A stretch of 46,253 nucleotides of DNA from Paramarasmius palmivorus (taxonomy: Eukaryota; Basidiomycota; Agaricomycetes; Agaricales; Marasmiaceae), in NCBI GenBank assembly GCA_037176845.1, contig JAYKXP010000248.1, forward strand, positions 1-46,253, given 5' to 3'. The position numbers and the translations under genes were made by a program. The notes beneath the pieces were generated by a model. The model made no database searches, was not told the DNA's origin, and was given only the letters and a program-made list of their open reading frames with translations. Shown here piece after piece: positions 1-11,699 of the stretch. Position 1 is the stretch's first letter; each line of letters opens with the position of its first letter.

Positions 1-434
1 CACGTCCCCTGCCTGCGGCTTGGCTTGAGGTACGAGCAAAGGTTGTCATCTTCGGATCCTGATACGATACTGAGCAGGAGATGAAAACGAAAGGGCTTGC
101 GCGCCCAATGAGGTTGGAGCTACAATGAGTCGGGATTCTGAAGTCAGCTATAATTATCCTGAATCCATGTCCCAAGACGAATGCGAGTAGTAGATGTAGG
201 ATTTGAGCTGAGTTGGGTCGATATCTTATATGGGGGAGTGCCAAGGGACTGGCGCTAACTGAATTTTGGGGAGCATCTACTCTGAGCGCTCACCGTCAAG
301 ATTCCCTTGAACACATGTTATATGGCTGTGGTCCTAAGTACCCAAGTCGAAGCACGAAGCTCATGACCAGCATCGAAACAACATGATTTCAATTCAACCC
401 TAACATACATATACATCCATTCCAAAATCCCCGC
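1..434. other. Intergenic, no gene seen
   Basis: I see no convincing coding sequence, RNA gene or repeat in these bases. The stretch is the 3' flank of the minus-strand gene that ends at 435. Confidence 0.5.
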
Positions 435-821
435 CTAGTTATCCTGATAAACAATAAACGCTGTAATCATGTTATCCCTATTCACCGCCTTAGACGCCTC
501 CGCCTCCACATCCCCAGTCGTCACCGACGCGCTTCCCCAACTGACGAGCGACGCCTCTTTCCAATTCTTCCCATTAACAGGAAAACGTGCCAGTCCCGAA
601 CCAATACTATACACCGCCTCTCCAGCACCATCGAAGAAGAACGCAAAACGTTCAAAGGTGTAACTATGCGATATGATGTACTTGGTTACACCCTGGGAAG
701 TAGTCGCGAGTGAACCGACGACATTGCCCAGTTTGCTGTTGCTTTGGTAGGAGAGCAGGTGGAGCTTTCCTGGGCCACGGACGGTGACAGCGAGAGTGTT
801 GCCATTGGTGAAGATTGACAT
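435..821 (-). CDS. Small all-beta protein, family L copy 1 (L1)
   Basis: Single-exon gene of 128 residues. The start is the ATG at 819-821, where the protein begins MSIFTNGNTLAVTV; further upstream there is only a non-ATG start in frame. Family signatures visible in it are GNTL near residue 6, RGPGKLHLL near 15-23, SHSYTFERFAFFF in the middle, AVYSIG, and the C-terminal MITAFIVYQDN. There is no signal peptide or membrane segment, so it is probably cytosolic. Alternating hydrophobic residues suggest a beta-sandwich, possibly lectin-like, but I do not recognise a named family. It is closest to L3 at 18465 (both begin MSIF and end in NMITAFIVY) and more distant from L2 and L4. Being one of four intact copies in 46 kb, it is likely a real, expanding family. 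Function unknown. Confidence 0.8.
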   Translation of the reverse strand: MSIFTNGNTLAVTVRGPGKLHLLSYQSNSKLGNVVGSLATTSQGVTKYIISHSYTFERFAFFFDGAGEAVYSIGSGLARFPVNGKNWKEASLVSWGSASVTTGDVEAEASKAVNRDNMITAFIVYQDN

Positions 822-976
822 GGTGTTCTTTGTGAGGATAGTAAATGAGCTAGTGTGCAAATATCCCTGTAGAATATTTGAGATGAGTGTTGAGGTTCAA
901 AAAGAGGTATACAATGCGATTCATACCTGGAATGTTAAACAAAAGTAGGATGGTTTTTTTCACCTAAACAGTCGCC

Positions 977-985
977 TTTTTATAA
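977..985 (-). promoter_or_regulatory. TATA-like box of L1
   Basis: The minus strand reads TATAAAAAG here, about 155 bp upstream of the L1 ATG. The other L genes and the A genes have a comparable box. Confidence 0.45.
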
Positions 986-1099
986 CAGACGAGAAAAGGC
1001 TCTGTCTCGGAAAGGAATATCCTTGTATGCGAAATGAGGCCTGCTGAACATACTTCGAGTGTTGGCATATCATGTATTCCAAGGTGCGGTAGCTCTCGA

Positions 1100-1220
1100 A
1101 TTCCAGAAAGAGCACGCCACCTCGAGTCGAAATGAATGGCTATTCGGCCATGACTGGGGTGCATTACGTCTCTTGGAATTGGAAAAAGCACGCCACTTCG
1201 AAATGAACGATTATTCGGGG
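1100..1220. repeat. Degenerate tandem duplication
   Basis: Two similar blocks follow each other: about 1100-1153 and 1177-1220. Both contain an A-rich run, then GCACGCCAC, TTCG/TCG, AAATGAA and ATTCGG in the same order. No convincing gene overlaps them. The rest of 822-2100 shows only short unconvincing open frames. Confidence 0.5.
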
Positions 1221-2099
1221 GCGAGTTCTGTCAAACTTGATGTTAATGAACACTACTTATTCGTGATCAAATCCAACGTGAACATTCGTGATCCCGACTC
1301 CAGGCTTCAGCGTCTACAGACTCAGGTTCATCCCTTTGTCAACTATGAGTCGATTTGATATCCGATATGTGGCAAGGGGATCAGAACGTCCAAGTTGGAT
1401 AGATGGAGGTGGCGACACTTGGAGGAAAAGCTCACCAGCTACGAAAAAGGGCATTGAATCATGATATGTACCCCTCTACGTTCATTATACGTTGCCGAAA
1501 TACTGGTCCCTGGAACGCGTATATTGGTGTCCTGAAAGGTAAAAGACAGAATCCAAATCAGAAAAAGAAGAGAGAATTTAGTACTTGAAGCTCACCCCCA
1601 AGTCGGAAGAGCTAAACGAATTTAAATCTCAATCCGAATACAGAGAAATTGAGGACAATGTGACCAAGCCGTTGTTTATGCGGCTGAGCGTGCTCTATTT
1701 CTCTTCATCGCGTGAGACTCGAATTGGTGTGGCACAGGCAGTGTCGCCTTTTTTGGTTTTCGGAATTTTGCGTGTACCAGTTTCCTAACGTTGCAGGACC
1801 GGAGAGCATCTATGTAATATTCATTGGGCGAGCAATTAGAATGGTACTCCACGCACCACCAGATAGGAACGGATCCCTGTCCTAACGGCACGGCTGAACT
1901 TGAACATCGACGAACACCCAACCCTGCAGCTGTGTGAATTTGGATGGAGTGGACGGCGACTTTAACACCCGAAGTACCAGCTGCAGTGCAGCAATAGTTG
2001 ATATTGATGCCAGAGTCTTGGGATGCATTGAATAATCCATGGACACGGGGAGGAAAGGACGAAGGAAGCTGGCATGGGGTGCCTCATCAGGTCATGCGA

Positions 2100-2690
2100 C
2101 CGTGAGTAAACCATGAGCGCTAAACTGTTCGGCCCGCATTCTCGCCGACACTCTCTTCACACCGTCATCACCGAGGCTCAAGCTCTAGGGTATGCCTGAT
2201 TGAAACAGTCAACATGTACGCTTTCATTTGATTTCTTTCTCCTCCGACTGACATATTCTAATCTAAATACTTCACCACTCATAATACGCTGCATTCTGCA
2301 CCCATGTCCCGGTACTTTCGGTATATAAGTACCTCGGATTACAGACCATTGTAAGCCGGTATTATGAACTGACCTTCAATATCTTGATCTTGAAGAGGTC
2401 ATCATGGAAGAGAAGAGAGTGAGACGACCCCAAAAACTGAACTCAGATCGAGGTCACAGTCTTCGTCACCACCATCGCTGACCTATAGGGTATGCCTGAC
2501 CCTAATAAGTATTTAAACTGTACGCTCTCATTTACTTTCTCTTTCCCTTCCAACTGACGTTTTCTCATTGAATTGCAATGACTGATTTTACCATTCTTGA
2601 TGCGCTATAACATATACCCATGTCCCGGTACCTTCGGTATATACCTCATATTACAGAGAATATTGTAAGCTGGCATTGCAAATTCCCCTT
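2100..2690. repeat. Tandemly duplicated promoter-like segment
   Basis: Two copies of about 290 bp lie head to tail, roughly 2100-2400 and 2401-2690, upstream of the Gal80-like gene. Shared landmarks in the same order are a TCGTCACC-type block, TAGGGTATGCCTGA (2189 and 2488), a pyrimidine-rich TTTCTTTCTCC tract, the block CATGTCCCGGTAC-TTCGGTATATA (about 2304 and 2620), then ATTACAGA and ATTGTAAGC. Only the second copy directly precedes the gene. The copies have diverged by substitutions and small indels, so the duplication is not very recent. The repeated GGTATATA may act as a core promoter. Confidence 0.7.
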
Positions 2691-2824
2691 CGAAATCTCA
2701 CAATCGCATCCAAAACAGACAGAGAAGCATGGTCAGCATGTCTTCTACCTACTGGTCAATCTCCATACCAGAGGAATATAAACCAGCACCCGAACCATGC
2801 AACCTCATCGAACTCATCACTCGA

Positions 2825-4038
2825 ATGTCTCCCATCAAACTCGGATTCGTCGGTCTCTCTGCGCGCGGCTGGGCAGCTACCACCCTCGCCCAACCTCTTT
2901 TTGAGGAGCCGCTCTCGTCGAAATACATTCTGACCGCCGTATCGACCACCAACCCTACTTCCGCGAACGCTAGTGCCGAAAAATACAGCAAAGTTGTATC
3001 TGGTACCGTGAAGCCTTACTATGGATCCACCGAGCAAATCGCGAACGATCCCAACGTTGACATGGTAGCCATCTCTGTGCGAACCCCCGCACACGTAGAT
3101 GCTGCTCTACCAGTCCTTCAAGCAAAGAAGAACCTGTTCATTGAGTGGCCGGCCGGAAGCCTATTGGCTAGTACAACCAAGATTGCAGACGCGGCGAAGC
3201 AGAACGGTGTCAGAACATTGGTTGGATTCCAGACTCGCCAAGCTGCATATGTTCGAAAGGTCAATTTTCATTGTTACCAGCACCTTTCCGGACTAACATC
3301 GATATCTAGGTCAAGGAAATCCTCGAATCTGGTGCCCTGGGTAGGATCCTCGCCACTTCTTTGGTACACATTCTCGCCCTATAAAATATAACACCAACTA
3401 ACAACCACTCCCAGATCGCTTCCCTCTGCTTCCCTGGCGTTCGAGGTCCCACCGCCTTCGACCCCTTCCAATATGTCGTAGACCCCTCTAACGGCGCTAC
3501 CATGTTGGACATAGACGGAGGCCACCTCATCGACGTTCTCCACTACCTCTTCGGGCCCATCGCATCCGTTACTGGACGTCTAACCAATCAATACCCGACT
3601 TACCAGCCCATCGACTACATCTCCGGAAAACCTACTACTGGAGAATCCAAACCCCAGACCGACATCCACCAGATCACATTCGGCGGTCAATTCGCTAACA
3701 AGGACGGTACCGTCCTTTCTGTCAATATCAGAAATGTACTAACCGAGCATGGCGCCGGACTGTTCTGGGTGATTGACGGCGAGAAGGGTACCATCAAGAT
3801 CAGAGCCGATGGGATGAAAGGACAATCCTTCATGAGGGCTCAGCCGGAGCTATGGCTTAACGGGGAGAAGGTTGATGTTGTGACGGATAGAGAAGCGGAG
3901 AGGTGTGCGAGGCATTGGAATAAGTTTGCTGAGGGAGCGGAAGGCGAATACACCACGATGGAGGATGCGGTGCAAGCCAAGAAGGTTGTGGATGCTATCT
4001 TCAAGAGCAGTAATGAGGGAAGGAGAGTCGATCTATGA
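2825..4038 (+). CDS. Gfo/Idh/MocA-family protein, Gal80-like
   Basis: Three exons, 2825-3259, 3310-3363 and 3415-4038, give 370 residues; both introns are GT-AG and phase 0. The N-terminal Rossmann strand is KLGFVGLSARGWA (residues 5-17), and VDMVAISVRTPAHVDAALPVL (about 78-98) is the second nucleotide-binding element. At residues 107-109 the sequence is EWP, where catalytic family members have EKP with the lysine; EWP is typical of the Gal80-like branch, so this may be a regulator or non-catalytic binder rather than a dehydrogenase. The C-terminal beta-sheet domain contains GGHLIDVLHYLFG. I chose the ATG at 2825 because it starts exactly at the family's N-terminus; in-frame ATGs at 2729 and 2738 would add about 30 unconserved residues. 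It lies downstream of a tandemly duplicated promoter and converges on the SDR gene. Confidence 0.9.
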
Positions 4039-4297
4039 TGGTCCCAAGGATTTGCATCTTGATCTTTTCCTATTCGTGCTTGAAGATTTAAGTTCGTTTT
4101 CATTTGCAGATTGACAGTATGTGCCTTTGACTATGTACATTAGCGAGTTTGGAATTGGTTCTCTCTCTCGTCGAATGAGAATTGACACAAGAATTTACGC
4201 GTCACCTCAAGCGGCGCGACGCAGCGAAAATGTGATATTTTTGCGATACTACAGTAAAAATTAAAATCCTAGAATCCACAGGAAGTAGACTAGTCTA

Positions 4298-5509
4298 TCA
4301 AGTGCCCTTGGGGAAATCAGTACTGAGAGATACATCTTTCCACTCCTCTATACGGCTCAGGTTTTGCTCGGATTCGTGCTTGGCCACCGTGTAACAATCA
4401 CTTCCAAACTGAATGCTCCTCGGGAACGCCTTGCCCTTGGCAACACCTTCGCCGTGAACAAGATCAACTGTGACTTCCGCTGCTTTCGTTGGATCACCCG
4501 GTTGATTGTTGTGGAAAGCTAGGCACAGCGAAGTTCGAGTTAGACTAAAATCGTGCTATAGGATGTAGTACGAACCTTGCAATATATCTTCAAACTTGCC
4601 CGTGATTTCGTTGTAATCCGCAATCCGGGGATCGTGAGGCTTCCGATGGGTTGCATCAAGCATCGCCGTGCGGAACCAGCCTAGGTCTATGCAGACGCTG
4701 CGTAAACCCAAGGGCGCGATCTCGTCGTGAAGAGTGCTGGAAAGCCCTACAAAAGCAAATGAATTTACGTCTCTTCAGGTTTAAACGGTCTACCGTACCT
4801 CTTAAAGCCCACTTGGTCGCCGAGTATAACCCAGCACAGGGTTGCGCCCTGACAAGAGTGAGCTGGATCTGGAATGGTAAATGAAAATCTTCAAACTTAC
4901 ATCCAGCCCAAGATAGATCCGATGAAAATGATGGTACCAGTTCTTCGCTTGCGCATATACGGGAGGAAGGCTCGAGTGACATTGACAGCTCCAAAGAAAT
5001 TCGTGCTGAACAGTGAATAGTGCGCGAGAATCAGTACCTCAATTAACTTGGACAATTTCCTCGAGCCTTACTTGAATTGCTCCTGTGTCTCCTGCGTGCT
5101 GTGAATGTGTAATCAGGTTTCAAGACAAGATTTGCAGAGACATAGTGGTGCGTACGTGTTTTCTTCAATCGCCCCAATCAATCCATACCCAGCATTATTG
5201 ACAACGACATCAACCTGACCATAAATAGCCACCGCCTTCTTAGCTATTTCTTGTAATTCTTCAAGAGGTGCAGTAACATCGAGTTGGATGATTTCTGCGC
5301 CCTTTGCTTTGAGATCGTCGAGCTGGGAGAATGAACGTGCTCTGGTGGTTGCGATAACCTTGTCGCCGCGATGAAGAGCTGCGAGAGCTAGTTCACGTCC
5401 GAATCCGGTACTAGAGTTTGAAAGTTCACAAGAGGTTCGACTAGGTGTGAAGATCGTGAAAAGCGTACGAGGTACCGGTAATAAGCCATACGAGTGGGGA
5501 AGACGACAT
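4298..5509 (-). CDS. Short-chain dehydrogenase/reductase
   Basis: Seven exons on the minus strand: 5509-5469, 5410-5156, 5098-5072, 5005-4901, 4848-4799, 4746-4576, 4518-4298. They sum to 870 bases, 289 residues, with all junctions GT-AG and in frame. The cofactor motif is TGTSTGFG (residues 11-18), NNAG is at 85-88, the structural Asn is near 110, catalytic Ser near 138 (IFIGSILG), and YSATK gives Tyr151 and Lys155. This matches the classical SDR fold and the fungal group often annotated as NAD(P)-binding or retinol-dehydrogenase-like proteins. Substrate cannot be told from sequence. There is no signal peptide, so it is likely cytosolic. It is convergent with the Gal80-like gene, with 259 bp between stops. 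One exon is only 27 bp, which automatic gene callers may miss. Confidence 0.92.
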
Positions 5510-7574
5510 GGTTGGGGGTGGGGATGTCAAGAGAAGATGGGTGTGGTCTGGTCTGGTCTCCTTGGGGCTTTGAGTAATCTTGAAACGATCTTTTATAACG
5601 GGGACCCCCCAGCCTGAGCCTGAGGTATAACACGCGTAGTATTTTATCGTCCTTGAGGCTTGTTTCGCCTGCTTAACGTATTGGTTTAGCCGTGCCTAGC
5701 CAAGTCTATCAGAATCGAGCCTGTCGGATGTCCTGTTTCCCTGACGACAAGGCAGAATCTCTACCATCAGAACTGAGGGTGTGCAAGGTGTGCTTGGTGG
5801 ACAATGGACCGGCCCGGGCCATAAATGCGACCAGAATGTCAAACTCGAGGCTGAGCGCACGGCCGTGCTAGATACTACTAGGTTAGAGGTTAGGCCTGGT
5901 TAGTTCGCAAGCCAGTCTATACGGTGACGCTACAATTGCTGCCCCGGCGGGAACTTGTGGAATCTTCAATGCGAGAGAGTCGGAAAGGGACGAGGTAAAG
6001 ATTGGATATATTATAAGGGTCCTCGCGAGGCAAGAACGTTGAACGTTTGAACCCCCGTCCCTACCCCATGTGTCTACTCCAAGCCTGTGAGATGAGATTT
6101 AGCGACTTGGTTCCCAGAGTCGTACATACTCTGAAGTGCAATTCTCCTTCCTTGCTTCAGGCGTCCGAGAGTCGAGCTCGATAACGAAACCCATGGGGAA
6201 TCGGGATCCACTGAGCATGTTTTAGCCCTCGTGTTAGAGACGGCGGCCGGGGTAAGCAAGAGTAAGCATTGCGAATTTGCAATCTTACGACTGGAGTAGG
6301 ATAATCATAATCCGATCCAAACGTTTAACCAAAGAAATTAAGTAGCACTGTCCAGGGCCAACAAGTCTTCATCAGCCCTTTCTGTACTACATCCGAGTCA
6401 ATGCCGAAGCTGGGCGACCTGAATTTCAATGGAATAGCTAAAATGTCTAGAAAGATAAAGCTGAAAAGATAGTGTTAGAATGGCTACTCACTGCGAATCC
6501 ACAGAATTCATAAATCCAAGTCCTTGGAGACGGATGCAGGACTTGGTCGTGCCAAGGGATCGAGATTCGGAAGAAGGAAAGGGTCGGAGATCCAAACACG
6601 TGGCGTACCATAAGAGCTAGTTTCCGAGACGGTAACGAAAGGACAGTGGAATTGCAACGTACGTCGAGTCGTCGTCGACGGTCGCACATTCTAGGGATAG
6701 AAAGTAGCGTTTTCTATCTGAAAAATGCCGCCTGCGAGTAAAACCTATCCTGAGGTTGAAAACACGATACGACCAAAAACGGTGTCCACGATGCTCGGTC
6801 CATGTAAACGCTAAACGACAATATTAACCAGCTACACTGATCCAGAGATTGCTATCCTCTTGGCGCAGGGACGGGGCCGGTTCAGGGCTTCAAGTCACTT
6901 CGCCAGCGATGTCGATTCAAAGACATGGCCGCCACCCCTAGTTGGAAAAGCGCGTTGCATCACCATGAAGTTTTTGAACCTTCCAAGCCTCAGCGGGAAT
7001 ACAGAATGTCAACATTGTCAAAGAATGTTGAGCGTTAATGACCATCCCGAATGTCCGATTTTCAGACAGATTGCGTTGAATCAGGAGTGCGAAATGTCGA
7101 TCCAGAAAGTGTCCTAGAAAGGTGATGAACACGCCGTTGGCGTCGATTAGGTGAAAATAAAGATGAAGTCAAGTGGCCGCTTAACCCAGTCCCAAGGCCT
7201 CCAAAATTCCAGGTTGAGTAATGGTAGTGGAGGGACAAGCGGGGAACGAGCAAATAAACGCCCATCTGAAGCTTCAAGTTGACCACGAGCTCCTTGTCGT
7301 CTCTCCAAACCTCTGAGCGTATGGTCTATCGTAGACGTCACTCTCAAGGCAAGGTCTTCGAAACATCGATAGCCTATTGGAATCTATCGCCCAAGTTGAA
7401 GAGGTAGGCGTTGATCTTCAAAACCAAAACCTCGCAAACCCCGCTGATGTAGACAGCATCCACATGGGGTTCAACGCTAAACGTCAACGTGCATACCTGT
7501 CAATGGCAAGAAAGCTGTGAAATAAGGCACCTACCCTTTATCCAGCCAGCTGCAGACACCTTACACCTCGGGAC
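5510..7574. other. Gene-poor intergenic stretch
   Basis: About 2 kb without a supportable gene. Short open frames on both strands (for example around 6447-6689 and 6860-7117) have no recognisable domains and no paralogue in the window. The first part must hold the SDR promoter. Confidence 0.5.
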
Positions 7575-10263
7575 ATGGTTAGTTTTTGGGAAGAATTTGG
7601 TCAATGGTTCCAAGCTCATGAGATTTTCTAGGTTCGCTCTCCTGTAAGGGGTTCAAGAGATGACAGAGAGGTATTATCTCCTCAGTTATTTGTGTAATAT
7701 CGTTTACCTAGCGTTCCTAGTTGAACGATGCAGCAAGGAAGACGAAGATTAGTCAAAACGCCTATGAACAGTTAAAGAGAGACCTGGAAAGGGAGCATTG
7801 GGAGCAAAAGAGGCGCAGAAAAGACGAGGAGAAGAAAGAGAAGGAGCAGAAAAAGCAGGAACCCCTACAAGGAGAGAGGAAAGCAACCACGGAGCGGTCA
7901 TGGGAAAGGTTACAGGCAGAAGTCAAGAAATATGACGATGGATTGATCGTTGGTTACAAGGAAGATATCGATACACTCCTAGTTTTTGTGCGTACAATTT
8001 CATCTCTCTTGACAGCTTCCTGAGCCATTCCTAGGCCGGTCTTTTTTCTGCGGTCGTAACTGCATTCCTCATTGAATCATATCAATGGCTTAGTGAAGAC
8101 ACCACCGTCGTCATTCTCTCCCAGATCTCCCAGACGCTCAATGGTATACAGAACCAATCCGAGTCTGTATCATTCACACCGGAGGCTTCGTCTATCCGAA
8201 TCAACTGCCTCTGGTTTCTCAGTCTCATCTTCAGCCTCACATCTGCACTGTTCGGCCTGCTGTGCAAACAGTGGTTGCGAGAGCACCAGCGCGACATACC
8301 AACTCGGACGCCAGGGGAAGATCTAGCACTACGACAGCTACGCCGAGACAGCTTCGAAAAGTGGGGTGTAACCTCATTTCTATCCGCGCTCCCAATTCTA
8401 CTCGAAGTCGCATTGATATTATTCTTCATTGGCGTTTTGGACCTCCTGTGGACTTTACATCGGATTCCTTTCCATATCTGTCTCGCTGCTATCTCACTTA
8501 GCGTGGGGCTGTATCTACTCACTACATTATTGCCCACGATAACGGCCCCACGAAATCAGGCTTCCTTCATCCAACGCCAGGAATTCGGTCAATTGGAATA
8601 CCAGTTCATCTGCCCATACAAATCACCCCAAGCATGGGCCGTCTACAAGCTCCTCATCACGCTTCCTAGACTTATCCTGACCATTCCTTTCATCGGCAAC
8701 TTCACCAAACGTCACCTCCGCCCATTATGGGGTGACGTTCAACCCCAAATCTCCAGTTGGTCAACGTTCGACCTCTGGGTAGTCAGGCAATTCGACCAAG
8801 AAGTTCAAGCACCATATATCGATTTTAGCCTGAAGGTGTACGAGCTTCAGGCGTTACGCTGGGCTGTGACAATGTTTCGTGATAGTCCATCGATAATTCC
8901 CCATTTAATGAATGTACTGGACACACTTCCTCCTTCCGTGGTGATTTCTGCTGTTCTGGATAGATGGGATATCGCAATGTGGGAGGTGTCGGAACGGGAT
9001 ATTGGGCCGTACTTCTATCTACCGAACATTCGTGGAGGTAGACCTAAACCCGTCACAAGCGATGCACCTCTCCAGAGTGGAGAAGGAATCGAGTTGTTAT
9101 TCCGGTGTAGGCTTTGGGACGTTTGCGTGGAGTGGTTACAGGCCTTTTCTGCTCCTTATTACTCAAAGGGCCTATTCAGACACTTCGAGCAGGAGATGTC
9201 TGGAGCGTCTAGTAAAAACCTTCGATTCTCGATTCCTCTACCTCTCGCCACTGCACTATGGTCGCACAAGAATCCTTGGGTTCGACAGCAGAGCCTCCGA
9301 CTCTTGCGACATTTCGAGGAATCTTGGAAGTCTTCAGATTCACCAGCGTACGACTACTCGGAGGAACGACATGACAAGGAGCGACTAGCGTTTGCTCAAG
9401 CCATCGCATGGCATATCAATCGTTCGGAACAGCCTTCAGAGTTGTTGACGAGTAAAAGGGGACAGGAATTCATCAGGTTTATCCATAATGAGATCATTGT
9501 CCGGAGATTGTACTCTCAATATGGGTTCTACGAAAGGATGTGGAGAAACGCGATAAGCAAGGTTCGGGAAGTAGGCAAGCTACCTCTCGATTACTTTATG
9601 GATCTCCCTTATCCCAACAAGGATCCACCGCCTTCAACCGAACCACCTCGACTTGTGCCTATCAGATATTCCATCGATACCGTACGCGCCGACGAAGAAA
9701 GTCCACCATTAGCCGTGGTGGAAAGCATTGATATACAAGTTCAAGTTTGTGGATCTCGTGGCAATGCAACGAGCGAGATTGCAAACCTTGCAGATAATGT
9801 TTTAGTATCTAGCAGCGCCAAGCGTGGCTCTTGGATTCAGGGTTACACTTTGCCGCTGGAGAGTGTAGCTGAGGGTACCAACGTGGCACCCCTTTCAGCT
9901 GGAGAAGACGAACAGAATGGGGCTGTACCGCAAGATACAGGCCAAGATCGTCCCATGTCCACGCAGGCTATCGTGGGTGTCGCTCCAGCCTTCTCAACCA
10001 CTCCCCATATCAGCGACACTACTGTCGCCGGGTCGACACCCAGCGGTACCGAGCATATTAGTTCCGAATCGCAGGTTTTCGAGAGTACCGGAGAGCGTGT
10101 ACCTGATAATGAAGAAGGCGGCCTTGGATCGGTTCATACCGTCCGTACTAGCGCTTCAGGATATCAAGCAAACCATGCCGAAGAGTTACAGGACGAAGGT
10201 CGAGTTGGATGGAATCCGACAAACGACCCAAACTTGCTGCGTGTATACTGGTTACGTCCTTAG
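7575..10263 (+). CDS. DUF6535 multi-pass membrane protein
   Basis: The core is certain: exon 7721-7987 joins exon 8035-10263 in frame. The N-terminal part is a highly charged, coiled-coil-like Lys/Glu stretch (from about 7721). It is followed by AGLFSAVVTAFLIESYQWL, a Q-rich ISQTLNGIQNQ, INCLWFLSLIFSLTSALFGLL, KQWLREHQRD, LRQLRRDSFEKWGV and a long hydrophobic pair ending in LLTTLLPT. This is the conserved four-helix DUF6535 module, a large Agaricomycete-specific family of unknown function. The long C-terminal tail is soluble and becomes Ser/Thr/Glu-rich. No ATG opens the 7721 exon. The best upstream solution is an ATG at 7575-7577 as a 3-base exon, then 7632-7670, giving about 845 residues; this start is less sure than the rest. 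Confidence 0.85.
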
Positions 10264-10517
10264 CGTTGCGTATTGATACCCCCAGAGTTGATCATAGCTG
10301 TAGACTTGGTGTACATCACGCAGTTCGTCACGGGTAAAAAGAGACAGTCTCGCAACTGTGGTGACATTGGCAGCTTATTACAACTTTGAACGGTGAACAC
10401 TTGACATTTTCTGGTAACAACTATTCGTACAACATGCGGTACCGAAGCCCGATAAGCTAGTACGGGGTCAGATCGGGTACAATTACCGAACCTCAAACGA
10501 AGACACCCACCTCCGGG

Positions 10518-10874
10518 TCAATCCTCAAATTCCTCATCCTCAAGCTCCGACACCGTCTCATACCCATCAGCCTTGAAAGGCTTGTGCGGGCTCACATTCA
10601 CGGTCCCATTTCTATAGATATGGACTCGATTAGCTCGGCGGTTATACCGTTGGGTCGTTGGCGTTGCTGTGCCACCATCGACCGCTAGTCCTATCAACGA
10701 GATTCAGCTTGAGGGAGTGGTCAACGAGAGGAAGAAGGGGACATACGAATAAACAATAGCTTCAGTCGAAGACGTCAAAGCTGGATGCGCCCAAGCCCTT
10801 ACACATAAATCCCTAATATTATCCTGTTCCTCTGGCCTGACGGTCGAAGGGTTGAAGGTTACTCTCAAGGACAT
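10518..10874 (-). CDS. Small hypothetical protein, uncertain splice
   Basis: From an ATG at 10874 the frame reads MSLRVTFNPSTVRPEEQDN and continues to a clean donor GTATGT after 10747. A second coding-like block ends at a stop at 10518-10520 with an acidic tail, SELEDEEFED. The obvious acceptor (exon from 10690) leaves the second block one base out of frame. Either there is an unusual intron, a one-base indel, or the gene is broken. No homologous family is recognised; the acidic tail and mixed composition look like real protein rather than chance. Confidence 0.4.
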
Positions 10875-11660
10875 GATAGAAGGACAAGGATGAGGGTGCG
10901 TAGTACTAGTAGAGAGGTTCTTGGGGGTCTAAGAGGGAACACTAGCTGCCTTTTTATCGTCCGAGGTTCAGGATTCCTGTCAATAGACAAAGTCAGCTGC
11001 TACCGAATAGGCCCAAAACTTCACCGGTGTCTCGAGTCTTGACTTGATGCATGCATATGAATGATGAGCGTGTTTCTAGGTAGGCGAGTGAATGCTATTC
11101 CAAGACCAAGGCTTGCATCCTGATTCCTCGAGAATACAGAAACGTTAAACGTTAAACCCCGGATCTGTACTGCGCTTTGAACCAGAACCATTCGAGGACA
11201 TGTCCCTGAGCCCGGGTTTGTAGCTGTAGTAAACAGTTTGTCACCGAAACTTGTCACTTGACCTGACAAAAGGTTCTTCATTCGTTTCCGAATAACGCGA
11301 TTACATACCGTAACCTCGTCTATTGAAACCGCCGCATTCCAGAAGCAACCCTGAGTTTTGCAAAAGGGTTTGCTCGGTTTTGTCGGATAGAACTAGTACC
11401 GAGATGTATAGGTAATGGATAATTATCATTATGTTGAATCCTTGTCGTCGACTCTCTATCTCAGAATGCACACCACTAACACTGCAAGTAAACACATACA
11501 CGTGTGCCAGTGAGACGCCGAGTCCTCAAGACAGACTAGCCGCGGGGATGATATGGTGTTTGAAACGCGTACATAGAGATAGAATACACGAACCCGGATC
11601 GCAGGTTTTTCGAGGAACCGATGGTCAACGTTGAATCATGGTACACGTCACGCAGTACGA
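10875..11660. other. Intergenic, one repeat only
   Basis: No gene supported. The only structure found is the direct repeat beginning near 11433. Confidence 0.45.
11433..11590 (+). repeat. Direct repeat, copy 1 (partner at 14166)
   Basis: This block shares TTGAATCCTTGTCGTCGACT, then ATCTCAGA, GTGAGACGCCGAGTC, CAAG-CAGACTAG and AAACGCGTA...GAGATAGAATACA with 14166-14300 in the same order and orientation. The pair brackets L2 and the decayed L5, about 2.7 kb apart, suggesting a tandem duplication. Confidence 0.7.
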
Positions 11661-11663
11661 CTT

Positions 11664-11699
11664 AACTGCGGCGAGACGTTTGATCCTAGCAGCTTGTAA
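11664..11699 (+). pseudogene. 3' tail fragment of a secreted A-family gene
   Basis: These 36 bases encode NCGETFDPSSL and a stop, identical to the last eleven residues of A2. Nothing of the A gene exists upstream of it. It is convergent to L2 exactly as A2 is convergent to L4, so it is the edge of the inverted duplication and not a gene. Confidence 0.8.

Noticed and set aside
8082..8537. Minus-strand 151-codon frame opposite the DUF6535 core
   Set aside because: Antisense to the best-conserved part of the DUF6535 domain; no independent support.
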